39,045 bases of DNA, taken from NCBI GenBank assembly GCA_026196545.1, contig JAPHSZ010000190.1:1-39045 (forward strand), given 5' to 3'. This document shows, piece after piece, positions 26,758-35,737 of the stretch. The stretch's first letter is position 1. Each line of letters starts with the position of its first letter. Made by a program: the position numbers and the translations under genes. The notes beneath the pieces are model-generated. The model was not told the DNA's origin. It saw only the letters and a list, made by a program, of their open reading frames with translations, and ran no database searches. Source of the stretch: Gammaproteobacteria bacterium (lineage in GTDB: Bacteria > Pseudomonadota > Gammaproteobacteria > SZUA-229).

Positions 26758-27690
26758 TCAAAGCGCCTCTATATCATCCCGATGTCTGTCGAGTTGCTCG
26801 GCGGTGAGCATAAACACGCCTTCACCACCGTATTCAAAATCCAGCCACAGCAGTGGCACGTTGGGCAGCGCGGCTTCCAGTGCCGGCCATGAATAACCGA
26901 CTTCGACCACCAGTATGCCGCTATCCGAGAGAAATTCACGCGCCCATTTCAGCATCGGGATGACTACATCCAGCCCCAGCTCACCAGCAGCCAGCCCCAG
27001 CGCGGGTTCAAGTTTGAGCTCATCGCTGAGCCCGGCCATTTCCTGCTCGGAAACATAAGGCGGGTTACTGACAATCAGGTCGTACTTCCGGTTGGGCACA
27101 TTCTCGAACAGGTCAGACTGCACCAGCTCCAGCCGGTCTTCGAGGCCGTAGTTGTGACGATTGATTTCAGCCACTGCCAGCGCATCCGCAGAGATATCAC
27201 TGGCAACCACATTGGCATGTTCAAAGGCATGGGCACAGGCAATGGCGATACAACCGCTACCGGTACACAGCTCCAGGATATTGTGCACTTCATCAGCCAT
27301 AACCCAGGGCTGGAAATGTGACTCAATCAGCTCGGCAAACGGTGAACGCGGGATCAGCACGCGCTCATCAACATAAAAACTCAGACCGGCAAACCAGGCC
27401 TCATTGGTGATGTAGGCGGCGGGCTTTTTCTGCTCAATACGCTGCCGGTAATAGCCCAACACTGCCCTGCGTTCGGCCTGGGTCAGCCTGCAGTCAAAAT
27501 AGTCCTCGCTGAAGTCCGGTGGCAGATGCAGCGCGGCCAGGCAGAGATACACAGCCTCATCCAGCGCACTGGGCATGCCCTGCACGAAGCTGAGCTCGGC
27601 AGCGTTGAACGCGCTCACCCCCCAGCGGATGCAGTCGCGCAGGCTAATCAGCTCTTCAGCCAGTTCATCGATATTGATCTTTGTCATCAT
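26758..27690 (-). CDS. prmB: Ribosomal protein uL3 glutamine N5-methyltransferase
   Basis: PrmB methylates a glutamine of ribosomal protein uL3, using S-adenosylmethionine. The 310-residue protein has the SAM loop LCTGSGCIAIA (141-151), acidic ASDIS, and the catalytic NPPY at 209-212 followed by VSEQEM. The N-terminal segment with CIRWGVSAFNAAELSFVQG points to PrmB, not PrmC. ATG at 27690; a second ATG at 27687. No strong ribosome binding site. First gene of prmB-aroC-MFS and divergent from the copper chaperone gene. Gene order prmB-aroC is common. Confidence 0.96.
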   Translation of the reverse strand: MMTKINIDELAEELISLRDCIRWGVSAFNAAELSFVQGMPSALDEAVYLCLAALHLPPDFSEDYFDCRLTQAERRAVLGYYRQRIEQKKPAAYITNEAWFAGLSFYVDERVLIPRSPFAELIESHFQPWVMADEVHNILELCTGSGCIAIACAHAFEHANVVASDISADALAVAEINRHNYGLEDRLELVQSDLFENVPNRKYDLIVSNPPYVSEQEMAGLSDELKLEPALGLAAGELGLDVVIPMLKWAREFLSDSGILVVEVGYSWPALEAALPNVPLLWLDFEYGGEGVFMLTAEQLDRHRDDIEAL

Positions 27691-27769
27691 AAACGCGAAT
27701 TTTAGCTGTTATCAGCCCTGCCTGCACAAATCTCAACCCGGAGTACTTTCCTGATGGCCGGCCAGCCCC

Positions 27770-27775
27770 TATAAT
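27770..27775 (+). promoter_or_regulatory. Putative -10 element of the copper chaperone/psd operon
   Basis: A perfect TATAAT 29 bases before the ATG at 27804, in the divergent prmB gap. The -35 position is poor (TTTCCT), and the palindrome TGGCCGGCCA sits in the spacer, suggesting control by a regulator. Confidence 0.4.
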
Positions 27776-27803
27776 CTGCACCTCAATAATGAGGACTTGA
27801 TAC

Positions 27804-28265
27804 ATGAAACTACATTCACTTATATCTCTGCTGTTTGCAGCACTCTTTTTCAGCCATAGCGCTGCAGCCGGATCGTCACTTTCCTTTGACGGCGCATGGA
27901 TCGCTGAAGCACCACCATCCAGCAAAGTCATGGCGGCCTATATGGAAATCAACAACTCAAGTGACCAGACCGTCAAAGTCGTTTCAGCTACCTCTGAGAG
28001 TTTCAAGCGCATCTCATTTCACCAGACCAAAAATGAAGGTGACATGGCCAAAATGGAACACATGAGCACCTTGACCATCCCTGCCAAAGGCAAGCTGGTA
28101 TTAAAAGCCGGCAGTCATCACATCATGCTGTTCAACCCTGTAAAAAGATTAAAAGCCGGTGATCAGGCAACACTTGATTTAAAACTTGAAAATGGTGACA
28201 GCATCAAACTTGAGGTGCCGGTGAAAAAGCAGATGATGGATCATAGCCACCACATGCATCACTAA
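27804..28265 (+). CDS. Periplasmic copper chaperone PCu(A)C
   Basis: A 153-residue secreted protein with a signal peptide ending SAAA. It keeps the Cu(I) site H-x10-M-x21-H-x-M exactly: His73, Met84, His106 and Met108. The family delivers copper to the CuA centre of cytochrome c oxidase. The C-terminal tail KKQMMDHSHHMHH adds a second His/Met metal-binding stretch, usual in the Cu-binding tail variants. GAGGA precedes the ATG. It is one base from psd (stop 28265, psd ATG 28267). Confidence 0.93.
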   Translation: MKLHSLISLLFAALFFSHSAAAGSSLSFDGAWIAEAPPSSKVMAAYMEINNSSDQTVKVVSATSESFKRISFHQTKNEGDMAKMEHMSTLTIPAKGKLVLKAGSHHIMLFNPVKRLKAGDQATLDLKLENGDSIKLEVPVKKQMMDHSHHMHH

Positions 28266-28266
28266 T

Positions 28267-29124
28267 ATGAAGGCATCGTTACGGGACTATATTTTATCCA
28301 CGCCTTTTTATGTCTTACCTCATCATGGTATTTCATGGTGCATATTCAAGCTGGCGCGAATTAAATCCCGCCCCTTAAAAGACTTTTTTATTCGAATATA
28401 CACAAAATTCAACGCGGTCAATATGGAAGAGGCCGCGATTGAAGATAAGTATGCTTATGAAAGTCTCAATGCATTTTTTACCCGCGCCCTGAAACCCGAG
28501 TGTCGCCCTTTTGACGACACTGAAAACTCATGGCTGTGTCCGGTCGATGGCACTGTCAGTCAGGCAGGAAAAATAGAAAACGGCCGCGTGTTTCAGGCCA
28601 AAGGCCACGATTACAGCTTACTGGAACTGGTCGGCGGTGATGAAAATCTGACGGCCCCTTTCCAGAACGGCAACTTCGCGACTATCTATCTTTCACCCAG
28701 AGATTACCACCGCATCCACATGCCCGTTGCTGGTGAACTGACCAACATGAGCTACATTCCCGGGCGTTTGTTCAGCGTTGCCGGCCACACGGTAAAGACC
28801 GTGCCCAGATTATTTGCCCGCAATGAACGCGTCGTCTGTTTTTTCGATACTGAACATGGCCCGATGGTGATGATTCTAGTTGGTGCTATCAACGTCTCTG
28901 CGACCGAAACCGTCTGGCACGGACTGGTGACGCCAAAAAACAAAAAAGTCAGCCACTTTGATTATAAAAAAGGCGAGGTCTCACTGGAGCGCGGTGCTGA
29001 AATGGGCCGCTTTAATCTGGGCTCGACGGTAATCGTTTTAAGCACCGAACAGTTCGAACTGGACGCGCTCATGACTCCGGGCAATAAAGTGAAATTGGGA
29101 CAGCGTTTAGGATATTTTCTTTAA
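28267..29124 (+). CDS. psd: Phosphatidylserine decarboxylase proenzyme
   Basis: Psd makes phosphatidylethanolamine at the inner membrane. The 285-residue proenzyme has FFTRALKPECRP, the catalytic VDGTVSQ, YLSPRDYHRIHMPVAG and the self-cleavage LGST motif; cleavage would fall between Gly252 and Ser253, giving the pyruvoyl group on the small chain. Length is normal. It follows the copper chaperone with one base between and precedes a DUF1456 gene by 13 bases. Confidence 0.97.
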   Translation: MKASLRDYILSTPFYVLPHHGISWCIFKLARIKSRPLKDFFIRIYTKFNAVNMEEAAIEDKYAYESLNAFFTRALKPECRPFDDTENSWLCPVDGTVSQAGKIENGRVFQAKGHDYSLLELVGGDENLTAPFQNGNFATIYLSPRDYHRIHMPVAGELTNMSYIPGRLFSVAGHTVKTVPRLFARNERVVCFFDTEHGPMVMILVGAINVSATETVWHGLVTPKNKKVSHFDYKKGEVSLERGAEMGRFNLGSTVIVLSTEQFELDALMTPGNKVKLGQRLGYFL

Positions 29125-29137
29125 ACAAGAGCACACA

Positions 29138-29629
29138 GTGACCAACAACGACATCCTGCGCCGTATCCGCTACACCTTCGACCTGAGCGACTCAAAAATG
29201 ATCGCCATTTTTGGCCTGGCCGATTGCGAGGTGACTCGCGCCCAGATTAGTGACTGGCTGAAAAAAGACGATGATCCTGCATACCAGAATTGCAGCGACA
29301 CCCAGCTGGCCACTTTCCTGAATGGTTTCATTATTGAAAAGCGCGGCAAAAAAGACGGTGACCAGCCCGTGCCGGAAAAACGTTTGAGCAATAACATCAT
29401 TTTCCGGAAACTGAGGATCGCACTAAACCTGAAAGATGAAGATATATTCAAAATCATGGATCTGGCTGACTTCAGCATCAGCAAGCCCGAGTTGAGCGCC
29501 CTGTTCCGTAAAGCGGGACACAAGCACTATCGTAAATGCAAGGACCAGATTTTGCGTAAATTTCTGAAAGGCATGCAGCTCAAATATCGCGATAATGTTG
29601 AAAAAAGAAAAGAATTTGAATGGCAGTAA
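29138..29629 (+). CDS. DUF1456 (YehS-like) protein
   Basis: A 163-residue cytoplasmic protein with two copies of a helical repeat: NNDILRRIRYTFDLSDSKMIAIFGLAD at 2-28 and NNIIFRKLRIALNLKDEDIFKIMDLAD in the second half, each followed by a small acidic/basic segment ending in a QLATFLNG or QILRKFLKG helix. The layout matches DUF1456 (YehS), whose function is unknown. GTG start at 29138 with AAGAG upstream. Its end overlaps the region before lrgA. Confidence 0.9.
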   Translation: MTNNDILRRIRYTFDLSDSKMIAIFGLADCEVTRAQISDWLKKDDDPAYQNCSDTQLATFLNGFIIEKRGKKDGDQPVPEKRLSNNIIFRKLRIALNLKDEDIFKIMDLADFSISKPELSALFRKAGHKHYRKCKDQILRKFLKGMQLKYRDNVEKRKEFEWQ

Positions 29630-29645
29630 TTCGGGATTTAATCCG

Positions 29646-30014
29646 ATGAATTTCCTGCCAGGCATAAGCCTGCTTTTAATCTACCAGCTGGCTGGCGAAC
29701 TCTGTGTCAAGCTGCTTGACATTCCCGTGCCCGGCCCGGTCGTAGGTATGCTCATGCTTTTTTTAACGCTGGTCATCCGGGGGCAATCAGGCAAGGCACT
29801 GGACTCATCATCAGGCGCATTGTTGAGCCATCTGTCACTGCTTTTTGTACCCGCGGGCGTTGGCATCATGGTTCATTTTGACCGTATTGTTAACGAATGG
29901 CAGGCTATTAGTATCGCCTTAATACTAAGCACAATAATTACTATAGTGATGACTGCTTTGATTATGCTGGGCGTCAATCAGCTGCTTTCAGGCAAGGGAC
30001 AGAACGATGCCTGA
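29646..30014 (+). CDS. LrgA/CidA-family membrane protein
   Basis: A holin-like protein of about 122 residues with four membrane helices. I start it at ATG 29646; the frame from 29595 would add 17 polar residues that overlap the DUF1456 gene. The segment LDIPVPGPVVGMLMLFLTLV and SHLSLLFVPAGVGIMVH match the CidA/LrgA family. Members act with LrgB in envelope stress, autolysis or export of small metabolites. Its end overlaps lrgB by eight bases. Confidence 0.93.
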   Translation: MNFLPGISLLLIYQLAGELCVKLLDIPVPGPVVGMLMLFLTLVIRGQSGKALDSSSGALLSHLSLLFVPAGVGIMVHFDRIVNEWQAISIALILSTIITIVMTALIMLGVNQLLSGKGQNDA

Positions 30015-30738
30015 ATCTGATTTTTTCAGCATCTGGGTTTATTTATCGAGCTCACCATTATTGGGCCTGAGCATGACCGTGCTCACCTACAGCCTGGCTT
30101 ACCGGCTTTATATTTATGCGAACTCAAACTCTCTCCTGAACCCGGTGCTGACCAGCGTTAGCCTGTTAATTGTTTTTCTTTCGGTAACCGACATTTCCTA
30201 CGAGGCCTATTTTGAAGGCGGCCAGTTCATCCACTTTTTACTCGGCCCGGCAACCGTGGCGCTGGCAATACCTTTGTACCAGCAATTAGCCAAACTAAAA
30301 AAAGCCTGGCTACCGATACTCATCACCGTTGTTTCCGGCGTTATGATTGGCGCTTTCAGCTCAATCAGTATTGCCTGGCTTTTAGGGGCCAGCACAGAAA
30401 CACAATTGTCACTTGCGCCCAAGTCGGTGACCACACCTGTGGCCATGGGCATTTCAGAATTGATCGGTGGCCTGCCCTCACTCACCGCCATTTTAGTCGT
30501 GATTACCGGCATCATCGGCGCAGTCATTGGTACAAAAATATTTGCACTGATGCGCATAAAAGATGACAGCATAAAGGGCATGGCCATGGGCATTACCGCG
30601 CACGGTATCGGCACTGCCCGCGCCTTTCAGGTCAGTTCGGAAATGGGCGCATTTTCAGGCCTGGCGATGGCACTGTCCGCCTTTGCCAGTGCGGTGACCT
30701 TACCGTGGTTGCTCAATTTAGTCGGGCTAATAAATTAG
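30007..30738 (+). CDS. LrgB/CidB-family membrane protein
   Basis: A 243-residue inner-membrane protein of the LrgB family, which pairs with LrgA. FLLGPATVALAIPLYQQ, LAPKSVTTPVAMGISELIGGLPSLTA and GMAMGITAHGIGTARAFQ are family signatures. It overlaps the lrgA-like gene by eight bases, so the two are coupled. AAGGG precedes the ATG. A small Cys-rich protein gene follows two bases after its stop. Confidence 0.95.
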   Translation: MPESDFFSIWVYLSSSPLLGLSMTVLTYSLAYRLYIYANSNSLLNPVLTSVSLLIVFLSVTDISYEAYFEGGQFIHFLLGPATVALAIPLYQQLAKLKKAWLPILITVVSGVMIGAFSSISIAWLLGASTETQLSLAPKSVTTPVAMGISELIGGLPSLTAILVVITGIIGAVIGTKIFALMRIKDDSIKGMAMGITAHGIGTARAFQVSSEMGAFSGLAMALSAFASAVTLPWLLNLVGLIN

Positions 30739-30740
30739 CC

Positions 30741-30926
30741 ATGACCAATATCCTGCCTTTTAAACGACCCAGGCCTTCTGAAAAACACAGGGGGAAATTT
30801 CTCTGCCAGAACGGTCACCACAAATGGGTGATTGATCAGGAGAAAAAGTTTGACGTCAAACAGGGTCGGTTAGTCACCCTGTTTAAATGCGCTCGTTGCA
30901 AGGCAACAAAAACCAGGGCGCTGTAA
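30741..30926 (+). CDS. Small zinc-ribbon-like protein
   Basis: A 61-residue basic protein from ATG 30741; the longer frame to 30705 would overlap lrgB. It has CQNGHH and CARC, spaced about 32 residues apart, so Cys/His pairs that could bind one zinc ion. The C-terminus is KATKTRAL, with many Lys and Arg. No recognised family. Two bases after lrgB and convergent with the DUF748 gene, so it is cotranscribed with lrgAB. Confidence 0.7.
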   Translation: MTNILPFKRPRPSEKHRGKFLCQNGHHKWVIDQEKKFDVKQGRLVTLFKCARCKATKTRAL

Positions 30927-30945
30927 TCCTGCTGTTCATTTATCA

Positions 30946-33033
30946 CTAAATACTAATTTCCACGCCTGCAATTTTGTCTTCCCTGTATTCTGGGGAACAT
31001 TCAATCAGCCGACCGGCTTTAACCGCTTTTTCGTTAACCAGGTAATTTTTGGTATTCGCACTTCTCAATCCTGCGAGCTGTTTTAAAGAAGCGATATTTT
31101 CTTTTGATAAAGGGATAGTCTGCTTCTGTTCTGAAGTGGCCGCTTTGTCTGACACAGGAAAGAGCCTGTCTTTATCTGCACGGTTGCTTATCCCACAAAG
31201 CGTCAGATGAATACCCGGACGTTCAAGCATCAGAGCAGCAAGCCTATCCAGCTGCTCTTTGTCTGTTGCATTCAACACTGTCTCACCAGCATCAAACAGA
31301 ACAGGGTCAAAATTAAGGGTCGTTGCCAAATCAAACAGAGATTCGGCCGCAAAGACCAGACCAAAAGGCGTGTAATATTGAATCACGGCTGCGGTTATTG
31401 CTGTAGAAGTGGCCTGAACAATCGCATCTTTTGGATCGAACTCAGGGCTCTCAATATCACCGCTAACGGGAATTTCGAGACGGATAGTATTGTCCCGATC
31501 ACGAAGCAGGGACAGGGAGCTATTTAATGGAAAACCAAACTCACTATTGAGTTCTTCTGCTTCTTTCTTATCCAGCATTTCCAGCACAAAATGGTGCAGC
31601 GATAGATCCATATTGCTATTAATAATACCCTTATCAACATCAAGCCTCAGATCGACATCAAGCTGACCACTTTTGACGTTGTGACCTATATACTGCCTGG
31701 TCATGGGTGCAACCATTCTTAAATCCAGGCCGGCAACCTCACCCCTGCCCTTAACACTGGGCCGATCTGACAACGGCGTAAGATCAGCATCCAGTTTAAA
31801 ACTACCATGTTCACCAATAGATAGAAACAACACAATATATGAGTTCTGCTCAGGGGCTTTACTGTCAAGTTGTGTCAGCCTGAAATCTATATTATGAACA
31901 TCCACAGTAAAGGTCTCCTTCAGGCTTTCATCAGTGAAGGTAAAATGTTGTTTGCTTACGAAAACAAATTTATCAAAAGAAAAATCAAAAGGTTTGGTTT
32001 GCTGCTCTTCATTTTGTACGGCAGGTGCCGCTTCCTGTTTTTCCGGCAACCATTGCGCAAACTCCATACGGCCATCCCTGTTGACAAGCAAATAAGCGCT
32101 GGCACCGGCAAGTTCGATAGTACCCAGACTCAAATCACTAAACTTTGATAGCGTTAACGGCCCAACATTCAACTGGTCAAACGCAATCACCTGCGCATCA
32201 CCGGGTGATGTTTTAACGGCACGTTGCAGTGCAGAAAATCTTGAAATATTTATGTTATCAATATTGATGCTTTCTGGTGTCTCGATATTGATATGCTCAA
32301 CATCAATAGATCCAATCTCAAGCAAAGACAGCGCGAGCTGATTATTCAGCAGCACAATGCCATTAATGCTCAACTTTCCCTGAACATAAACCGGAAGAGC
32401 ATCAGGTATTTTTGTTTGCATTGACGACTTAAAACCAGCATCACCATTCCAGTCAAGCGCTGCTAATTTTATGCAATAATCCAGTCTGAGTTTATTACTA
32501 TCATAAAATTGCTTCGCACATAATTCAACATCGGTAATAGCAATTTTTTTAACGATCACATCCCATGGGATGCCTGCTGCTTTATCCTGTACTGGCTTGT
32601 CCTCTATCTTAACTTCAGCATCAGTTGGTTTTATTTCAAGACCAGCAATACTCATCTCCCCATTATCAAAAAACTCAGCATCAACGCCCAGCGACCTGAT
32701 TTTGATCTGATCAACAATAAGCTGACGATCAAATAATGACTTCCACCGCCAGACAACACCAAAATGGCCAAGGGAAAAACCTTTGCCCGCTTTGTTTTTT
32801 CCGGATACATCATTGAGAGAAAATTTGCCATTGAACAGTGAAATTTCCACGTCACCAACGCTGGCTTCTACATTCCAGGATTCAAACCAGTAGGTTGCAG
32901 CCTGCTTAATAACAAAAGGGAGTGAAACCCTGAGGACTGATAACAAAATGATAATAGTTAACGCGGTTAACAAAAACCTTGCAGTCCACGGCCTGCTTTG
33001 TGAAAAAGACTTGTAATGATTTAACCAGGACAT
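30946..33033 (-). CDS. DUF748/AsmA-like envelope protein
   Basis: A 695-residue protein from ATG 33033, chosen over the TTG at 33048 because TGGAAG then forms the ribosome binding site. It has one N-terminal membrane helix (about 17-40), then a large beta-rich periplasmic part typical of DUF748: LKIRSLGVDAEFFDNGEM, DVDLRLDVDKGIINSNMDL and SLSLLRDRDNTIRLEIPVSGDIESPEFD, ending with LLFDAGETVLNATDKEQLDRLAALM, an OmpA-like strand. AsmA-like proteins bridge inner and outer membrane lipid transport; a similar role is likely but unproven. Last gene of efp-epmA-DUF748. Confidence 0.85.
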   Translation of the reverse strand: MSWLNHYKSFSQSRPWTARFLLTALTIIILLSVLRVSLPFVIKQAATYWFESWNVEASVGDVEISLFNGKFSLNDVSGKNKAGKGFSLGHFGVVWRWKSLFDRQLIVDQIKIRSLGVDAEFFDNGEMSIAGLEIKPTDAEVKIEDKPVQDKAAGIPWDVIVKKIAITDVELCAKQFYDSNKLRLDYCIKLAALDWNGDAGFKSSMQTKIPDALPVYVQGKLSINGIVLLNNQLALSLLEIGSIDVEHINIETPESINIDNINISRFSALQRAVKTSPGDAQVIAFDQLNVGPLTLSKFSDLSLGTIELAGASAYLLVNRDGRMEFAQWLPEKQEAAPAVQNEEQQTKPFDFSFDKFVFVSKQHFTFTDESLKETFTVDVHNIDFRLTQLDSKAPEQNSYIVLFLSIGEHGSFKLDADLTPLSDRPSVKGRGEVAGLDLRMVAPMTRQYIGHNVKSGQLDVDLRLDVDKGIINSNMDLSLHHFVLEMLDKKEAEELNSEFGFPLNSSLSLLRDRDNTIRLEIPVSGDIESPEFDPKDAIVQATSTAITAAVIQYYTPFGLVFAAESLFDLATTLNFDPVLFDAGETVLNATDKEQLDRLAALMLERPGIHLTLCGISNRADKDRLFPVSDKAATSEQKQTIPLSKENIASLKQLAGLRSANTKNYLVNEKAVKAGRLIECSPEYREDKIAGVEISI

Positions 33034-33053
33034 GAATTTATCTTCCAAAAATA

Positions 33054-34022
33054 CTAGGTACGCGACCAGGAAAATGATAACACTTCATCAATTAAAAAAT
33101 CCCCCATCAAAACCATCAATAAACGATCCAGGCCCAGGGCCACACCCGAACAGTCCGGCAAACCATGTTCCAGTGCAGACAATAAATGTTCGTCTATTTT
33201 TATTGCTGGTTTATTTCCTGATAATCGGCTTTTATTTTCAGCTTCAAAACGTTGTCGTTGTTCACCAGCATCCATCAACTCATGAAAGCCATTCGCCAGT
33301 TCAATTTCACCATAAAGCAGTTCAAAGCGGCTGGCGACCTGCACACCTTGTGCATTCATCCGCAAACGCGCCAGGGCACATTGTGAAGCCGGATAATCAT
33401 AAACAAAAGCAAAGCGGTCAGCAGGCAATGCCGGCAGAACCAGCTGGGTCAGCAGCCAGTCCAGCCACTGATCTTTTTCATCGTCCAGGCCGACGGGCTG
33501 TTCAATGCCATATTTCAACGCGCACTGGCGGCAATCCTCAGCCGTGGCGTGGTGTGGGTCCAGCCCCGCATATTCCTCGAAGAGCTGCGCATAGCTGATA
33601 CGAGCAAACACCTCCTGGTTGCCATCGACCAGCGCCAGCACCAGTGCCTCTACTTCATCCATCAGCTGGTACATATCAAAACCGGGACGATACCATTCCA
33701 GCATGGTGAACTCGGGGTTGTGCATCGGCCCCAGTTCTTCATCACGGAAGGCTTTGCAGATTTGATAAACAGGTTCACCATAAGCGGCGAGCAGGCGCTT
33801 CATGGCAAATTCGGGCGAGGTATTCAGGTAACAGGGCTGTTCACGAAAAAGTGTCTGCAAACTTTCAATGTGCGGCTCGGTATTTCCGGTTGAGGCCAGC
33901 AACGGGGTTTCGACCTCCAGTACATCCCGGTCATCAAAAAAGGCCCGTATGCTTTTCAACATCCGGGCCCTTCGTTTGATTGTTTTCAGACTGGCCGATG
34001 GTTGCCAGTTATTTTTTTCCAT
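33054..34022 (-). CDS. epmA: EF-P beta-lysylation ligase EpmA (GenX/PoxA)
   Basis: EpmA is a lysyl-tRNA-synthetase paralogue that attaches (R)-beta-lysine to Lys34 of EF-P. I start it at ATG 34022 (322 residues), giving MEKNNWQPSASL, which fits the family N-terminus; the frame from 34073 is a TTG inside efp. Class II synthetase motifs are IRAFFDDRDVLEVETPLL, TSPEFAMKRLLAAYG, ICKAFRDEELG, HNPEFTMLEWY and GVALGLDRLLMVL. The anticodon-binding domain is absent, as in EpmA. Ribosome binding site is weak. It lies 13 bases after efp, its substrate protein. Confidence 0.95.
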   Translation of the reverse strand: MEKNNWQPSASLKTIKRRARMLKSIRAFFDDRDVLEVETPLLASTGNTEPHIESLQTLFREQPCYLNTSPEFAMKRLLAAYGEPVYQICKAFRDEELGPMHNPEFTMLEWYRPGFDMYQLMDEVEALVLALVDGNQEVFARISYAQLFEEYAGLDPHHATAEDCRQCALKYGIEQPVGLDDEKDQWLDWLLTQLVLPALPADRFAFVYDYPASQCALARLRMNAQGVQVASRFELLYGEIELANGFHELMDAGEQRQRFEAENKSRLSGNKPAIKIDEHLLSALEHGLPDCSGVALGLDRLLMVLMGDFLIDEVLSFSWSRT

Positions 34023-34035
34023 TGCAAACTGATGA

Positions 34036-34599
34036 TTATGCTCTGGAAACGTACTCACCGGTACGCGTATCAATTTTCAGTATATTGCCTTCCTCGATAA
34101 ACAGGGGAACTTTCACTTCCGCCCCGGTTTCCAGCGTGGCTGGCTTGGTGCCACCCTGCGCGGTATCACCTTTCAGACCGGGGTCGGTCTGGGCGACGGC
34201 CAGTTCGACAAAATTGGGTGGGGTAATCGATAACGGCGCATCATTCCACAAAGTCATAATGCACGGCTCCTGCCCCTTGAGCCATTTAACCGCATCACCT
34301 ACAGCCACACTATCTGCGGCGTGCTGCTCAAAGGTATCTGGCTCCATGAAGTGCCAGCTTTCACCATCGGCGTAAAGATATTCAACGTTGCGCTCATCAA
34401 CATCAGCCGCTTCCACCGATTCTGTCGACTTAAATGTGCGTTCCAGTGTGCGCCCATTTTTCAGGTTTTTCACTTTGACACGATTAAATGCCTGCCCCTT
34501 GCCCGGCTTTACAATAATATTTTCTGTGATAGAACAAGGGTCACCGTCGAGAATAATCTTTAAACCGTTTTTGAATTGATTTGTACTGTATGTTGCCAT
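34036..34599 (-). CDS. efp: Elongation factor P
   Basis: EF-P relieves ribosome stalling at polyproline. The 187-residue protein has the three beta-barrel domains; the modified Lys34 is in VKPGKGQAF, and the domain 3 signature [22 protein letters not shown] is present. The Lys34 loop fits EpmA/EpmB-type beta-lysylation, and both enzymes are encoded next to it. Divergent from epmB across 86 bases. Confidence 0.98.
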   Translation of the reverse strand: MATYSTNQFKNGLKIILDGDPCSITENIIVKPGKGQAFNRVKVKNLKNGRTLERTFKSTESVEAADVDERNVEYLYADGESWHFMEPDTFEQHAADSVAVGDAVKWLKGQEPCIMTLWNDAPLSITPPNFVELAVAQTDPGLKGDTAQGGTKPATLETGAEVKVPLFIEEGNILKIDTRTGEYVSRA

Positions 34600-34659
34600 G
34601 TTGTTAAGCTGCCGCTGAATGGTTGATAATCTGGTTAATCATTAAATCGGCTCCATATT

Positions 34660-34673
34660 AACCTGAATAGGTT
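34660..34673. promoter_or_regulatory. Palindrome upstream of epmB
   Basis: AACCT-GAAT-AGGTT is a perfect interrupted palindrome 12 bases before the epmB ATG in the efp-epmB gap. It could be an operator or a small hairpin overlapping the only AGG near the epmB start. Confidence 0.35.
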
Positions 34674-34685
34674 CAGTTTTCACTT

Positions 34686-35702
34686 ATGCCAGTCCTACCC
34701 GTATCTACTATTTACCCCCCATTGATAAAAAATGACTGGAAAAGGCAGCTGGCCGAAGCCATTTCATCGCCCGCTGAGCTACTGCAACAGCTCGAACTCG
34801 AGCACTTGCTGGATGAGCACATTGATATAGACCCTGCATTTCCACTGCGCGTACCACAGGCTTATGTGCAAAAAATCAGCAAAGCGGATCCCAATGATCC
34901 GCTGTTGCTACAAATTCTACCCAGCCTGGCTGAGAACGCACAAACCGGTGAGGTTGATCCGGTTGGCGACCTCAATGCCATGCCCTCTTCGGGGCTGTTG
35001 CATAAATACCACGGACGCGCCCTGATCATCAGCACCGCCGCCTGCGCCATTCACTGCCGTTATTGCTTCCGCCGCCACTTTCCCTATTCAGATGCCCGGG
35101 CCCTGTCGTCACAGTGGCCCACCACACTGGAATATTTGAAACAACACCCTGACATCAGGGAGGTGATTTTAAGCGGAGGCGACCCGCTGGTACTGGAAGA
35201 CAGCAAACTCGCCGCCTTATGCCGCGACCTGGAAACCATCCCCCACATCAAGTGGCTACGTATACACACCCGCCTGCCCGTGGTGCTGCCGGCACGCATT
35301 ACCCCCCGGCTGCTCGAATGGATGCAGCACACCCGCTTTCGCATCACCATGGTCATCCATGCCAATCACGCCAATGAACTGGACACTGATGAAATGATCG
35401 CCCTGCAGACACTACAGGATGCCAACATTACCCTGCTTAACCAGAGTGTTTTACTCAAAAATGTTAACGATAATGCATCAACGCTAATCGACCTGAGCCA
35501 TCGGCTGCACGACTGCGCCGTTACACCCTACTATCTGCATATGCTCGACCGGGTAAAAGGTGGCCTGCATTTTGAAGTGAACCGTGAAAAAGCCTGCAAT
35601 ATCATTGATAATATGCGCTCAAAGCTTCCTGGATACCTGATTCCCAGGCTGGTTATTGAAGAAAAGGGCAAAGACTCAAAAACAGCAATTTCTAATATAT
35701 GA
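34686..35702 (+). CDS. epmB: EF-P lysine 2,3-aminomutase EpmB
   Basis: EpmB is a radical-SAM, PLP-dependent enzyme that makes (R)-beta-lysine for EF-P. The 338-residue protein has the radical-SAM motif Cys120-x3-Cys124-x2-Cys127 (CAIHCRYCFRRHFPY), EVILSGGDPLVL, and RIHTRLPVVLPARIT. Near the end is the PLP region with YYLHMLDRVKGGLHFEV, in which the Lys anchors PLP. Length matches the family. It diverges from efp, and the efp/epmA/epmB set is all here; the third gene epmC is not seen in the window. Ribosome binding site is weak. Confidence 0.96.
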   Translation: MPVLPVSTIYPPLIKNDWKRQLAEAISSPAELLQQLELEHLLDEHIDIDPAFPLRVPQAYVQKISKADPNDPLLLQILPSLAENAQTGEVDPVGDLNAMPSSGLLHKYHGRALIISTAACAIHCRYCFRRHFPYSDARALSSQWPTTLEYLKQHPDIREVILSGGDPLVLEDSKLAALCRDLETIPHIKWLRIHTRLPVVLPARITPRLLEWMQHTRFRITMVIHANHANELDTDEMIALQTLQDANITLLNQSVLLKNVNDNASTLIDLSHRLHDCAVTPYYLHMLDRVKGGLHFEVNREKACNIIDNMRSKLPGYLIPRLVIEEKGKDSKTAISNI

Positions 35703-35737
35703 GCTAGACTTAATTAAGTAGTGATATATAAGAAATA

